DNA of 32,993 nt from Geofilum rhodophaeum (GTDB taxonomy: Bacteria > Bacteroidota > Bacteroidia > Bacteroidales > Marinilabiliaceae), in the NCBI RefSeq assembly GCF_002210225.1, contig NZ_MWUJ01000021.1, positions 1 through 32,993 on the forward strand, given 5' to 3'. Each line of letters begins with the position of its first letter. Positions within the stretch are counted from its first letter, which is position 1. Shown one piece after another: positions 7,629 through 15,691 of this stretch. A model generated the notes under the pieces. The model ran no database searches. It was not told the origin of the DNA and saw only the letters and a list, made by a program, of their open reading frames with translations. A program made the translations under genes and the position numbers.

Positions 7629-8232
7629 AAAACATGAGGCCAGTATTTTAAATCACCGGTCTGAGTTGGATCTTTTTAACCGCAGGTGTATTCCTCACTA
7701 CGAGTTGCTTCTAATTATGCCTTGTAAGAGCGAGCGAGCTATTTCAATTAGTTCATGTAACTTTGATTGCACCACAGCATTGAATTGTTGGGCAGCCATA
7801 GAGTTAAAATGCCCGGCATTATCCAACAGAAGCAATGCGTCAAGTGATAGCCAGCATGTAAGAGTTATTCAGGCGCAATTGAGGTTTCTGGGGTATTATA
7901 ATGGGGCTCTGGATGGAGACAATGGAGCTGGAACAAAGGATGCCATTGCAAGGTATAAGACCGGGAACGATAGTGGGTTAACCTCAGGTTATTCTTTTTT
8001 TGTTGATGGTAAAGTACGACCAGTTCCAGTTTCTACAGATGATGAGTTTAAAATAGATGGATTAACCAGAAGTGAATCGTTTGAGAATGCTGGAGAGCAT
8101 GGGGTGGACGAGAATGGAAATGATGTGGCAAAAGAAGTTACACAATCCATTTCGGAATTGCTGTTACAATGGTTAAATTTAGAAGCTCCACTCCCGAATT
8201 ATGGGGGAAATACATTTAATGTCCTAGTTTAA
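7609..8232 (+). CDS. Truncated or chimeric ORF with peptidoglycan-binding-like domain
   Basis: The frame is open from a GTG at 7609 (207 codons), but that start lies inside the pbpC duplication. The sequence becomes unique at 7629, so the original 5' end has probably been lost. The first in-frame ATG in unique sequence is at 7717 (171 residues). Counting from 7609, residues ~84-130 resemble a PG_binding_1 domain: VRVIQAQLRFLGYYNGALDG, then GTKDAIARYK. The C-terminus (NLEAPLPNYGGNTFNVLV) is not recognised. No signal peptide is visible. It resembles the C-terminal end of a larger cell-wall-targeting protein, perhaps an effector like the one at 1291, cut off by recombination. It ends 11 bp before the LRR gene. 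Whether it is expressed is unclear. Confidence 0.6.
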   Translation: MFAVGAAKHEASILNHRSELDLFNRRCIPHYELLLIMPCKSERAISISSCNFDCTTALNCWAAIELKCPALSNRSNASSDSQHVRVIQAQLRFLGYYNGALDGDNGAGTKDAIARYKTGNDSGLTSGYSFFVDGKVRPVPVSTDDEFKIDGLTRSESFENAGEHGVDENGNDVAKEVTQSISELLLQWLNLEAPLPNYGGNTFNVLV

Positions 8233-8243
8233 AACTTGAAGTT

Positions 8244-9767
8244 ATGAGGGCTACTTTCATTTTGTTATTGTCTTGTTTTTTGCTTATCCACAGTTTTGGA
8301 TTTGGACAGGTTGTAGATTTAACGCCTTATGCGATTTGTAAGCAAGGAAATTTTGTCGGGTTGACAGAAGGATTGGGTGATTTGCCCGACACAGAGCCTG
8401 GCGTAACCTTAGCAGAAATGGTCTATGATGGATCTGTATATATCCCGGATTCAATAAACGGCTTCGCTTTGACGGTTTTAAATTATCCCTATTTCGGTAT
8501 GGGGTATATGCGTGAAGTTCGGCTTCCGGAAACACTAACATATCTTTATGGTGATTTTGGTTCAAATTTAAGGAGCTTTAATATTCCTAAAAACCTTTAT
8601 TATTTCTACGTTGGAGGCTTTGGTGAATTGGATAGTATTGCCTTGCCAATACCTGAGAAGGAGAATCATCGGTTTTTAGGTTGGAAGAAGTCTGACGTAG
8701 ATACTTTGATCTCAGGTGGCTCTACGGTTAAAACATCTAGTGGAGAGTATTCTGCACACTTTGAATACCAACTAGACGAGCCATACGTCTTAAAAAAAGA
8801 GGATGTGCTTTTTATTGATGGAAATTTGAAAGAGTGCTATTACCGAGGAGCAAAGGATATTATAGTGCCATCAAGCTTTTGCGGTCATAAGGTTGAAAGC
8901 ATAAATGGCAACCAATTTGATATGGCATTTGGTAATCAGGGTCTTGAATCTGTAGTGTTTGAGCTTGGCTTTGAAGATATAGGTGGTTTTGCTTTTAATC
9001 AAATTGCTCATATAGAATTGCCTGAAGGTGGAACTGGAATTACCCATGGAGCTTTTCGGCAAAACGAGCTTTCTGCGGTCATTATTCCTTCTTCCGTTAT
9101 CCGAATCGAATCAGGAGCTTTTAGTATGAATCATATAGCCAAAGTGCATTTTAATTCACCATCAAATCTCAATTATATAGGAGGTTTTTCAGATAATTGG
9201 ATTTCTGACTTGTTGCTCCCATCTTCACTAGATACTATAGCTCGTGGGGCTTTCGCAATCAATAGACTAAAAGAAGTCGTTGTTCCTGACAAGGTGAAAG
9301 TGATAGGAATGAGCGCTTTTTCTAAAAATAAAATAGAAAGATTAGTATTACCTGAATCGCTAACATTTATTGGAGCAAACGCTTTTCAAAATAACAGGCT
9401 TGCCGATGTTAAGGTGCCTAATAGCATCAGAAAATTGCATGAGTCCACTTTTAGTGATAACAAGATTGCGAAACTGCAGTTGCCCAAATCTCTTGAATAC
9501 ATTGGTGCGGCGTGCTTTAAAAATAATCAACTTTCAATGGTAGCTATCCCTTCTCAAGTTACATTTATTGGTGAAGATGCCTTTTCAGGCAATCCTTTTT
9601 TAGCGTCAGCCCCCAGATTACCTAAACCTCAGATTATTGGAAAGAGCTTTTTGTATTGGAAAGGAGAGGTTTTGATTGAGAAGGGAAAAGTGGAACGGAC
9701 TGAACAATGTAATTCTGGGGATATAATTAGAGATGGGGTGAGGTATACGGCCGTTTTTGAGGAGTGA
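8244..9767 (+). CDS. BspA-like leucine-rich repeat surface protein
   Basis: A 507-residue exported protein. Residues 1-21 form a signal peptide (hydrophobic core ILLLSCFLLIHSFGF, cleavage near FGQ). Residues ~200-455 are LRR_5/BspA-type repeats of about 23 residues with the recurring pattern LPxSLxxIGxxAFxxNxL (for example LPESLTFIGANAFQNNRL at 369-386, and similar units before and after). Two segments, ~134-176 (FLGWKK ... YSAHFEY) and ~458-506 (FLYWKGE ... YTAVFEE), resemble the InlB B-repeat/Flg_new fold. BspA-family proteins usually mediate adhesion or protein binding at the surface. The gene follows the truncated PG-binding ORF after 11 bp, so they may share a transcript. No C-terminal sorting domain is obvious. 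Confidence 0.85.
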   Translation: MRATFILLLSCFLLIHSFGFGQVVDLTPYAICKQGNFVGLTEGLGDLPDTEPGVTLAEMVYDGSVYIPDSINGFALTVLNYPYFGMGYMREVRLPETLTYLYGDFGSNLRSFNIPKNLYYFYVGGFGELDSIALPIPEKENHRFLGWKKSDVDTLISGGSTVKTSSGEYSAHFEYQLDEPYVLKKEDVLFIDGNLKECYYRGAKDIIVPSSFCGHKVESINGNQFDMAFGNQGLESVVFELGFEDIGGFAFNQIAHIELPEGGTGITHGAFRQNELSAVIIPSSVIRIESGAFSMNHIAKVHFNSPSNLNYIGGFSDNWISDLLLPSSLDTIARGAFAINRLKEVVVPDKVKVIGMSAFSKNKIERLVLPESLTFIGANAFQNNRLADVKVPNSIRKLHESTFSDNKIAKLQLPKSLEYIGAACFKNNQLSMVAIPSQVTFIGEDAFSGNPFLASAPRLPKPQIIGKSFLYWKGEVLIEKGKVERTEQCNSGDIIRDGVRYTAVFEE

Positions 9768-10044
9768 GTTTGTGTTTTACCTGGAACTAGGATATAGATG
9801 TAAGTATTAACTAAGAAGTAGTCCACATTTCAATCGAAACGTTTACCACTTATTACTAAGAAAGGGGTTTTTGTTTTAGCCCCCTATATTTTAGGACTTG
9901 ATTAGTGACAGAAAGCACTTGTTAGGAGGGTGTAAAGCAAATTCTGTTTAATATAGGGGTAGTCTACATTGAAGTCTGCATGCTCCCAGTTTATTTGGTA
10001 TATTTACGTGCGTACGGTATACTGTACTGATCAAATTAAAAAAT

Positions 10045-11055
10045 ATGAGTCTACGAGTTTTTGTTTGCAGCTTATGTTTTATTCTTCTGCTTTCTTGTGC
10101 AGACAGCAGCTTGAATAAAAAGATATCTTTTTATCATTGGAAATCGAATGCTGATTTTGATGATTCTTTTGGGGAGGCTTTAAAAGCTTCGAATTCGGAG
10201 AAAATATATCTGCGCTATTTTGATGTTGACAAAATTGAACCAGGTCGGTGGGGGGATGATGGCATTTACCCAACCTATGTAATTAAAAGAGTAGCAGGAG
10301 CGTTTAAAAACTATGAAATTGTGCCGGTGGTTTTTATTACCAATCAGGTTTTGATGACCGAGGACCTTGATACAGAGCATTTGTCAAATAGAATTGCGGA
10401 ACTAATCAATGAGATAAGTACAGCGCATTTTGGTAAAGAAATTCACGCAGTGCAAATTGATTGTGATTGGACACAAGCAACGCGTGGGACATTCTTTTCA
10501 TTGTTGGAATCATTAAAGAAGCAGTTTGATATTAATGTGACGATTCGATTGCATCAGATTAAGTTTAAAGAAGCAACAGGAATTCCACCGGTAGAAAGGG
10601 GAACGCTTATGCTGTATAATGTGGGAGAACTTGAAGATGAAGCGCAGAATTCAATTTTGGAAAACCATATTGTAAAACAGTACATTAATTCAGCAACCGA
10701 TTATCCTTTAGTGCTGGATATTGCACTGCCGTTATTCTCTCAAACCGTTATTAAGAGTAATGATGATGAAATAAGACTCATTAACCAGTCGGTTCGTGAT
10801 AGGATTAATAATGATTCACATTTTATCCAAATCGATGATAACAATTATCGAGTAGTTGCTGATACGCTTTTTAATGGCTTTTATTTAAGCAAAGGGTACC
10901 ATATTAAAATAGATGAAATAAATGAATCAGAAATACTCGGTGCTTATAAGGTGGTGAAAGATAGTCGTATCATTATGGATGAGATCATCTTTTATCATTT
11001 GGATGAACAAATCCTGACCCGTATGGATCTTAACAAAATTATTCGAGAATTATGA
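10045..11055 (+). CDS. Lipoprotein of unknown function, possibly TIM-barrel hydrolase-like
   Basis: A 336-residue lipoprotein: hydrophobic signal MSLRVFVCSLCFILLLSC with a lipobox ending at Cys18. The mature part begins with SFYHWKSN and shows alternating strand and helix segments with acidic strand ends: YLRYFDVD (near 53-60), VQIDCDWT (136-143) and VLDIALPLF (223-231). That layout resembles glycoside-hydrolase-like TIM barrels, with D139/D141 as possible active-site acids. This is inference from pattern and I do not recognise a named family. Its stop codon overlaps the start of the next gene in ATGA, so the two are translationally coupled and probably work together. The gene is AT-rich and lies within the block bordered by pbpC-end copies. 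The 277-bp gap before it holds no recognisable gene. Confidence 0.72.
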   Translation: MSLRVFVCSLCFILLLSCADSSLNKKISFYHWKSNADFDDSFGEALKASNSEKIYLRYFDVDKIEPGRWGDDGIYPTYVIKRVAGAFKNYEIVPVVFITNQVLMTEDLDTEHLSNRIAELINEISTAHFGKEIHAVQIDCDWTQATRGTFFSLLESLKKQFDINVTIRLHQIKFKEATGIPPVERGTLMLYNVGELEDEAQNSILENHIVKQYINSATDYPLVLDIALPLFSQTVIKSNDDEIRLINQSVRDRINNDSHFIQIDDNNYRVVADTLFNGFYLSKGYHIKIDEINESEILGAYKVVKDSRIIMDEIIFYHLDEQILTRMDLNKIIREL

Positions 11056-13346
11056 AAAAATTAGTCGTCTTGCTTTTTTTAGCGCAGGGATTATCTTTTA
11101 GTTCATTTGCTTGTGCTGGTTGGGATGATTATTGGGATGATTGGAGCTTTTATAACTTGTTGGATCAAACCAACATTTCGAAGCAGGAGTACTATCCGTT
11201 CTTAAAAACTGAGTCTTCTTTTTTTTATAATGTGGCTGATCAGACTCCTGCTGGTAATCTTCGGCTTTGGAAGGAATTATTGCCGGATTGGAGTGTTGCT
11301 GATATAGAAAAGGCCGTATATGATTTCTCATCCTTTAGTTGGGCAAATAGAATTTCCAATATAGAGAAGCGCGCACATAAGTACCTCGAATTTGCGCAAG
11401 AGTGCACTGAGGCTTTTAGTTATCGCGAAAATCTGAATACGTGGAATTACAGCCAGCTTGTTTCGCAACAAAGCATTGATACTGAATCATTGCTCACTAA
11501 AGCCAATGCCCTGTTAATTGAAGAAACGAATGAACAGCTGAAAGCGCGTTATTATTATCAATTAATACGAATACTGCATTATTCACAAAGATGGAGCGAT
11601 GCCATTAAGGTGTTTGAAAATCAGATAGAGGGAAGGATAAGTAAAAATGAAATTTACTATTACCTATTAGACCAAGTAGCCGGTTGTTATTATTCCACAG
11701 GTAATTACGATAAAGCTGCTTATTTCTTTTCTAAGGTTTTTAATCAAAGTATTGATCGAAAGCAGTCAGCCTTTGTGAGTTATAATTTTTGTGCCCGTAA
11801 AGGTTTTGAAGGACGTGAGTATTTTCGAGGGGCAGAGGATGAAAAAGATTTGTTGCTGATAAAAAGTTTGTATCAATTTACGGATCGCATCAGTAATATT
11901 AATGAGTTCATAGCACTGGATGCAAATGACGGACGCGTTGAGTTACTCTTTATGCGGTTGGTTAGTAATGTCGAACGTGTGGCATGGCCCAGGAATATTG
12001 GCGTATCTAACAAAACGCTTCCAAACATTGAAAGGGGGGCAACAAGTATTGAGGATTTGATTGCTATTGCCGATAAGCAGGTCCGTAATCAGATGGTTAC
12101 AAATAAGGATTTCTGGGTTTTGGTGACTTCGTACTTGCATTTTGTGAATGATGATTTAGCCCAGGCTAAAAATCTACTCGAAAAAGTGGAAGCATTCGAT
12201 GAACAGAAGCAGATACTAAGCTATGTTTTTCAGGTGTTTGGCTGGGAATCAATGACTCGAAGTAATGAAATTGCCTTTTACTCTATCTTAAAAAACAATC
12301 ATAAGGGCAAATCGATTCTTGAACCCAACGAGGCCTGGAAGAGAATGCTTATGGATAGGGTTGCGCATGTTTATTATGCCGACAATCAGTTGGCAAAGGC
12401 GTTCCTTATGCACAATAAGTTGGAGGTGACCAGTCACTTGACATCAGGTCAATTATTGAGCTCTTTGGAGCGCTTTTACAATAAGGAAGACAAAAACAAC
12501 TTTGAGCAAGCCCTTATAGCGAATAGATTTCATGATAGTTATGAATTTGTCGATTATGTCTATAATCAGAAAGGAATTTATTACTTATATCGTCAAAATC
12601 CGGATTCTGCATTGATCTGCTTTAATAAGATGAGTTCGGACATTCAAGGTGCTGTTATACCGGCCCAAATCTTTAGTAATAATACTAAGGAGGGGTTTAC
12701 ATTTCCAGACGATAAGATAATGGAAGACGAGGTGTATAAAGCGGGTGTGTTTTCGTTTATCAAATCGGATATGACCTTAAAGGATGTGGCTGCGAATTTG
12801 ATGCAATTGGAACAGTTGCGGCACGATAATTTGCAATGGAAAAGGAAGTTGGCGAATTATTTGTTGGGAAATTTTTACTTCAATATTTCGAATACCGGAT
12901 ATTATCGAGGAAAATTATATAATCGATCTAATGTTGGGCATTACAGTTATGTTGGGTATTATTTTGAAGGAATGAATACGCCAAAGTATGACGACGACAT
13001 TATTAATAAACAGGTGGGTTACAATCTGTCAGATATTGTATATCACGGAAGGAAACATAGGGGGATGAGCGATGTTGCGAGACGCTATTATGAGGCTGTG
13101 ATTGCTGAGTCCAGTGATAATGAGCTTAATGCCAGATGTCTTTACTTGCTGGCCAAATGTGATTTGAATGATTTTTACAATAAGGGTAGTGAAAACACCT
13201 ATTCGGTAGATGCTGGCTATAGTCATTTGATTTTGCCAGAAAGTGAGAGTTTTAAACAGTTAAAAGAGAAGTATTCCGATACCAGGTTTCACGAAATGAT
13301 TATTCGTGAATGCAGTTACTTTAGGCATTATAGTGCACTCCATTAA
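11052..13346 (+). CDS. Exported TPR-like protein coupled to upstream lipoprotein
   Basis: A 764-residue protein with a signal peptide (MKKLVVLLFLAQGLSFSSFA), followed by the aromatic, acidic CAGWDDYWDDWSFYNLLDQT. The first ATG overlaps the preceding stop by 4 bp. Much of the protein is helical with TPR-like units, such as YYQLIRILHYSQRWSDAIKVFE, YLLDQVAGCYYSTGNYDKAAYFF and YNQKGIYYLYRQNPDSALICF, and a conserved-looking C-terminal block (ARRYYEAVIAESSDNELNARCLYLLAKCD). TPR proteins scaffold other proteins, here probably in the periplasm or at the outer membrane. The tight coupling to the lipoprotein suggests a complex. It ends only 14 bp before the 3' end of the convergent pbpC gene, so this is where the accessory region joins the pbpC locus. 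The biological role is unknown. Confidence 0.75.
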   Translation: MKKLVVLLFLAQGLSFSSFACAGWDDYWDDWSFYNLLDQTNISKQEYYPFLKTESSFFYNVADQTPAGNLRLWKELLPDWSVADIEKAVYDFSSFSWANRISNIEKRAHKYLEFAQECTEAFSYRENLNTWNYSQLVSQQSIDTESLLTKANALLIEETNEQLKARYYYQLIRILHYSQRWSDAIKVFENQIEGRISKNEIYYYLLDQVAGCYYSTGNYDKAAYFFSKVFNQSIDRKQSAFVSYNFCARKGFEGREYFRGAEDEKDLLLIKSLYQFTDRISNINEFIALDANDGRVELLFMRLVSNVERVAWPRNIGVSNKTLPNIERGATSIEDLIAIADKQVRNQMVTNKDFWVLVTSYLHFVNDDLAQAKNLLEKVEAFDEQKQILSYVFQVFGWESMTRSNEIAFYSILKNNHKGKSILEPNEAWKRMLMDRVAHVYYADNQLAKAFLMHNKLEVTSHLTSGQLLSSLERFYNKEDKNNFEQALIANRFHDSYEFVDYVYNQKGIYYLYRQNPDSALICFNKMSSDIQGAVIPAQIFSNNTKEGFTFPDDKIMEDEVYKAGVFSFIKSDMTLKDVAANLMQLEQLRHDNLQWKRKLANYLLGNFYFNISNTGYYRGKLYNRSNVGHYSYVGYYFEGMNTPKYDDDIINKQVGYNLSDIVYHGRKHRGMSDVARRYYEAVIAESSDNELNARCLYLLAKCDLNDFYNKGSENTYSVDAGYSHLILPESESFKQLKEKYSDTRFHEMIIRECSYFRHYSALH

Positions 13347-13356
13347 TATGTGATGT

Positions 13357-13482
13357 ACCCCTAATTCTTTAAGGTGGCGAAGATGCGGCGGGTGTCGGTG
13401 GCGCCGGTTTGGTCGACTATTTTTAGGGTGTTCCAGCCTTTTTTGAAGATGACGCTCATGCGGTGTTCGCCCTTGGTGCTGC
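13357..13482 (-). repeat. Parental copy of the repeated pbpC 3' end
   Basis: These 126 bp include the last 40 codons of pbpC, its stop and four bases beyond. They are repeated at 7503-7628 (three mismatches) and, for about 40 bp, at 6397-6437, all in direct orientation. The common left edge lies just outside the stop codon. The convergent TPR gene ends at 13346, immediately outside the repeat. Confidence 0.9.
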
Positions 13483-15691
13483 CGAGGTAGTGGTCGTCGA
13501 GGTACCAGTATACGGTGGAGCTGGTGGCGCTGTTGCCGGCGCGACAGACGACGGATTGGGTTTGGCCGTTGAAGTCGCGGGGCAGAAAGAGTTTGGCTTC
13601 CATGTCGGGGTAGATGATTTTTACGGCTTCGTCGGCTTTGTAGGCTTTGCATTGGGGGTAATGGGGGGGCAGGGCCTGGATGTATTGGCCTTTGGCGCGC
13701 AGGTAGTAGGCTACGTCGGGGGGGTAAACAAGCAGTGATTTTTGTTGATGACCGGTGATGTTCCAGCAGTGGGAGCAGCATTGGTATTGGCCATTGGCGG
13801 AGAGGTGTTTTATTTGGTGATAGTCGCAGGCGCGGAGGGGTTTCATGCCCCAGGGCAGGTCCATGATGAGGGTGTCGGGACAGGCTGCGGTGGCGCGCAG
13901 TCCGGATAGTTGGCAGATGGCTTGTTGCTTAAAGTCGATGTCGGCTTTTTGGAACCATTGCTTGGTTTCGGAACGGGGCAGCATTTGCAGGATGTCGAAG
14001 AGGATGGCGCCGGCGGAGGTGGCGCCGCTGAGGTTTTTGTTGCCTTCGCCGTTGAAGTTGCCTACCCATACGGAGATGGTGTATTGGGGGTTGACGCCGA
14101 TGGCCCAGGCGTCTTTGTGTCCGTAGCTGGTGCCTGTTTTCCAGGCAAAGGGGCGGGCGCTGTTGAAGTGTTGCCAGTAGTATTCGCTGCCGGGGCGTTT
14201 GAGGTCGTGGAGCATGTCGAGTACGAGGTAGCTGCTGCCTGGACTGATGAGTTGTTTGCCTTGGGTGCTTTGTTGGTTTGGGGTGAGGTGGTTGGGTGTA
14301 AAGATGCCGCGGTTGGCGAGGCCGCGATAGAGTTGGCTCATTTCCCAGATGTTGACTTCGCCGCCGCCGAGGATGAGGGGGAGGCCGTAGTCGTCGGCCG
14401 GCCGGAAGAGGGTGCTGATGCCGGCTTCTTTTAGGAAGGTGTAGAAGGGGTAGAGGCCGTAGGCGTTGAGCAGGCGTACGGCGGGGATGTTGAGCGATTG
14501 TACGAGGGCTTCGCGGGCGGTGACTACGCCTTGGTATTCGCGACTGGCGTTGCGGGGCGAGAAGCCGTCGAAGTAGGTGGGGAGGTCGCGGATGTAGCTT
14601 TCGGGGGTGATGAGGCCTTCGTCGATGCTGAGGGCGTACAAGAAGGGTTTGAGGATGGAGCCGCTGGAGCGTGGGGCGCTGATGCCGTCGACTTGTCCGC
14701 TGTGTTTGAAATCAAAAAAGTCGGGGGAGCCTACGTAGGCTTGTACGGCGCCGGTTTGGGTGTTGGTGACCATCAGGGCCAGGTTGTTGATGCCGTAGCT
14801 CTGGTAGCGGTCGCGGTACATGCGGGCTATTTGGTTGCATTTTAGTTGCAGTTGGTGCTTGATGGTGGTGTGCAGGATGTGCTGGTGGGGCTGTTCTTTT
14901 TTAAGGCGGAAGGCGAGGTGGGGGGCGTGGGTGGCAAAGCGGTGGAATTTGTTGGGTACGGGTTCGAGGAGGGCGAGTTGCAGGGTGAGTTCCTGGATGT
15001 GGCCTTTTTGGTGGAGCTTATGCAGCAGTTGGTTGCGTTTTTGTTTTAGGGCGTCGGAGCTGGCGGTGGGGTAGATGAGTCCGGGTGCGTTGGGCAGTAC
15101 GGCGAGGGTGGCGGCTTCGGCCCAGGTGAGCTGATCGGCGGGTTTGTCGAAGAACATGAGGGCGGCGGTGCGGTAGCCGATGACGTTGCCTCCGTAGGGG
15201 GCGTGGTTGAGGTAGAGGAGCAGGAGGTCGCTGCGGGAGTGGTGCAGGGTGAGTTTGATGGCGAAGAGGGCTTCGCGCAGTTTGTTGAGGTAGTTGCGGG
15301 GCTTGTTTTTGCGCATGCGGGCTATTTGCATGGGGATGGTGCTGGCTCCGCTGGTGATGCGTCCCTGCTGTAGGTTGTTGCGCGCGGCTCTTAGTATGGC
15401 TTTAAAATTGACGCCTATGTGGTGGTAGAAGTCTTCGTCTTCGAAGGTGATGACGGCGGTGGCGAGTTTTTGGTCGACGGCTGTGCTGTCGGGTGGAAAG
15501 TGCCATTGCTGGTTTTTGTTGAGAAAGGCGTGCAATAATTGGCCGTTTTTGGCCAGTACTATGGTGCTGTAGTCGTTGCTGAAGAGTTGGGTTGGCGGGG
15601 GTACCGCCAACCATAAAAGGGCAATGGCCGGGATCAGGATCGCCGGCCATTGCCATGGTTTTAGTTTATTCAAAGGCTTCAACATAAACAT
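13361..15691 (-). CDS. pbpC: Penicillin-binding protein 1C (bifunctional glycosyltransferase/transpeptidase)
   Basis: A 776-residue class A penicillin-binding protein of the PBP1C type, a periplasmic enzyme anchored by an N-terminal membrane segment (~16-31). The GT51 glycosyltransferase domain (~40-220) has EDEDF at 84-88 (E84 the likely catalytic acid) and GASTIPMQIAR (115-125). The transpeptidase domain (~300-570) has S345-I-L-K348, SLN (399-401) and KTG (518-520). The C-terminal ~90 residues match the BiPBP_C domain typical of PBP1C (YPDMEAKLFLPRD onward, ending IFATLKN). All catalytic motifs are present. The start overlaps the end of the alpha-2-macroglobulin gene by 26 bp, which indicates an operon; a second Met lies two codons later. 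The 3' end is duplicated twice elsewhere in this window (6397-6437 and 7503-7628). Confidence 0.96.
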   Translation of the reverse strand: MFMLKPLNKLKPWQWPAILIPAIALLWLAVPPPTQLFSNDYSTIVLAKNGQLLHAFLNKNQQWHFPPDSTAVDQKLATAVITFEDEDFYHHIGVNFKAILRAARNNLQQGRITSGASTIPMQIARMRKNKPRNYLNKLREALFAIKLTLHHSRSDLLLLYLNHAPYGGNVIGYRTAALMFFDKPADQLTWAEAATLAVLPNAPGLIYPTASSDALKQKRNQLLHKLHQKGHIQELTLQLALLEPVPNKFHRFATHAPHLAFRLKKEQPHQHILHTTIKHQLQLKCNQIARMYRDRYQSYGINNLALMVTNTQTGAVQAYVGSPDFFDFKHSGQVDGISAPRSSGSILKPFLYALSIDEGLITPESYIRDLPTYFDGFSPRNASREYQGVVTAREALVQSLNIPAVRLLNAYGLYPFYTFLKEAGISTLFRPADDYGLPLILGGGEVNIWEMSQLYRGLANRGIFTPNHLTPNQQSTQGKQLISPGSSYLVLDMLHDLKRPGSEYYWQHFNSARPFAWKTGTSYGHKDAWAIGVNPQYTISVWVGNFNGEGNKNLSGATSAGAILFDILQMLPRSETKQWFQKADIDFKQQAICQLSGLRATAACPDTLIMDLPWGMKPLRACDYHQIKHLSANGQYQCCSHCWNITGHQQKSLLVYPPDVAYYLRAKGQYIQALPPHYPQCKAYKADEAVKIIYPDMEAKLFLPRDFNGQTQSVVCRAGNSATSSTVYWYLDDHYLGSTKGEHRMSVIFKKGWNTLKIVDQTGATDTRRIFATLKN

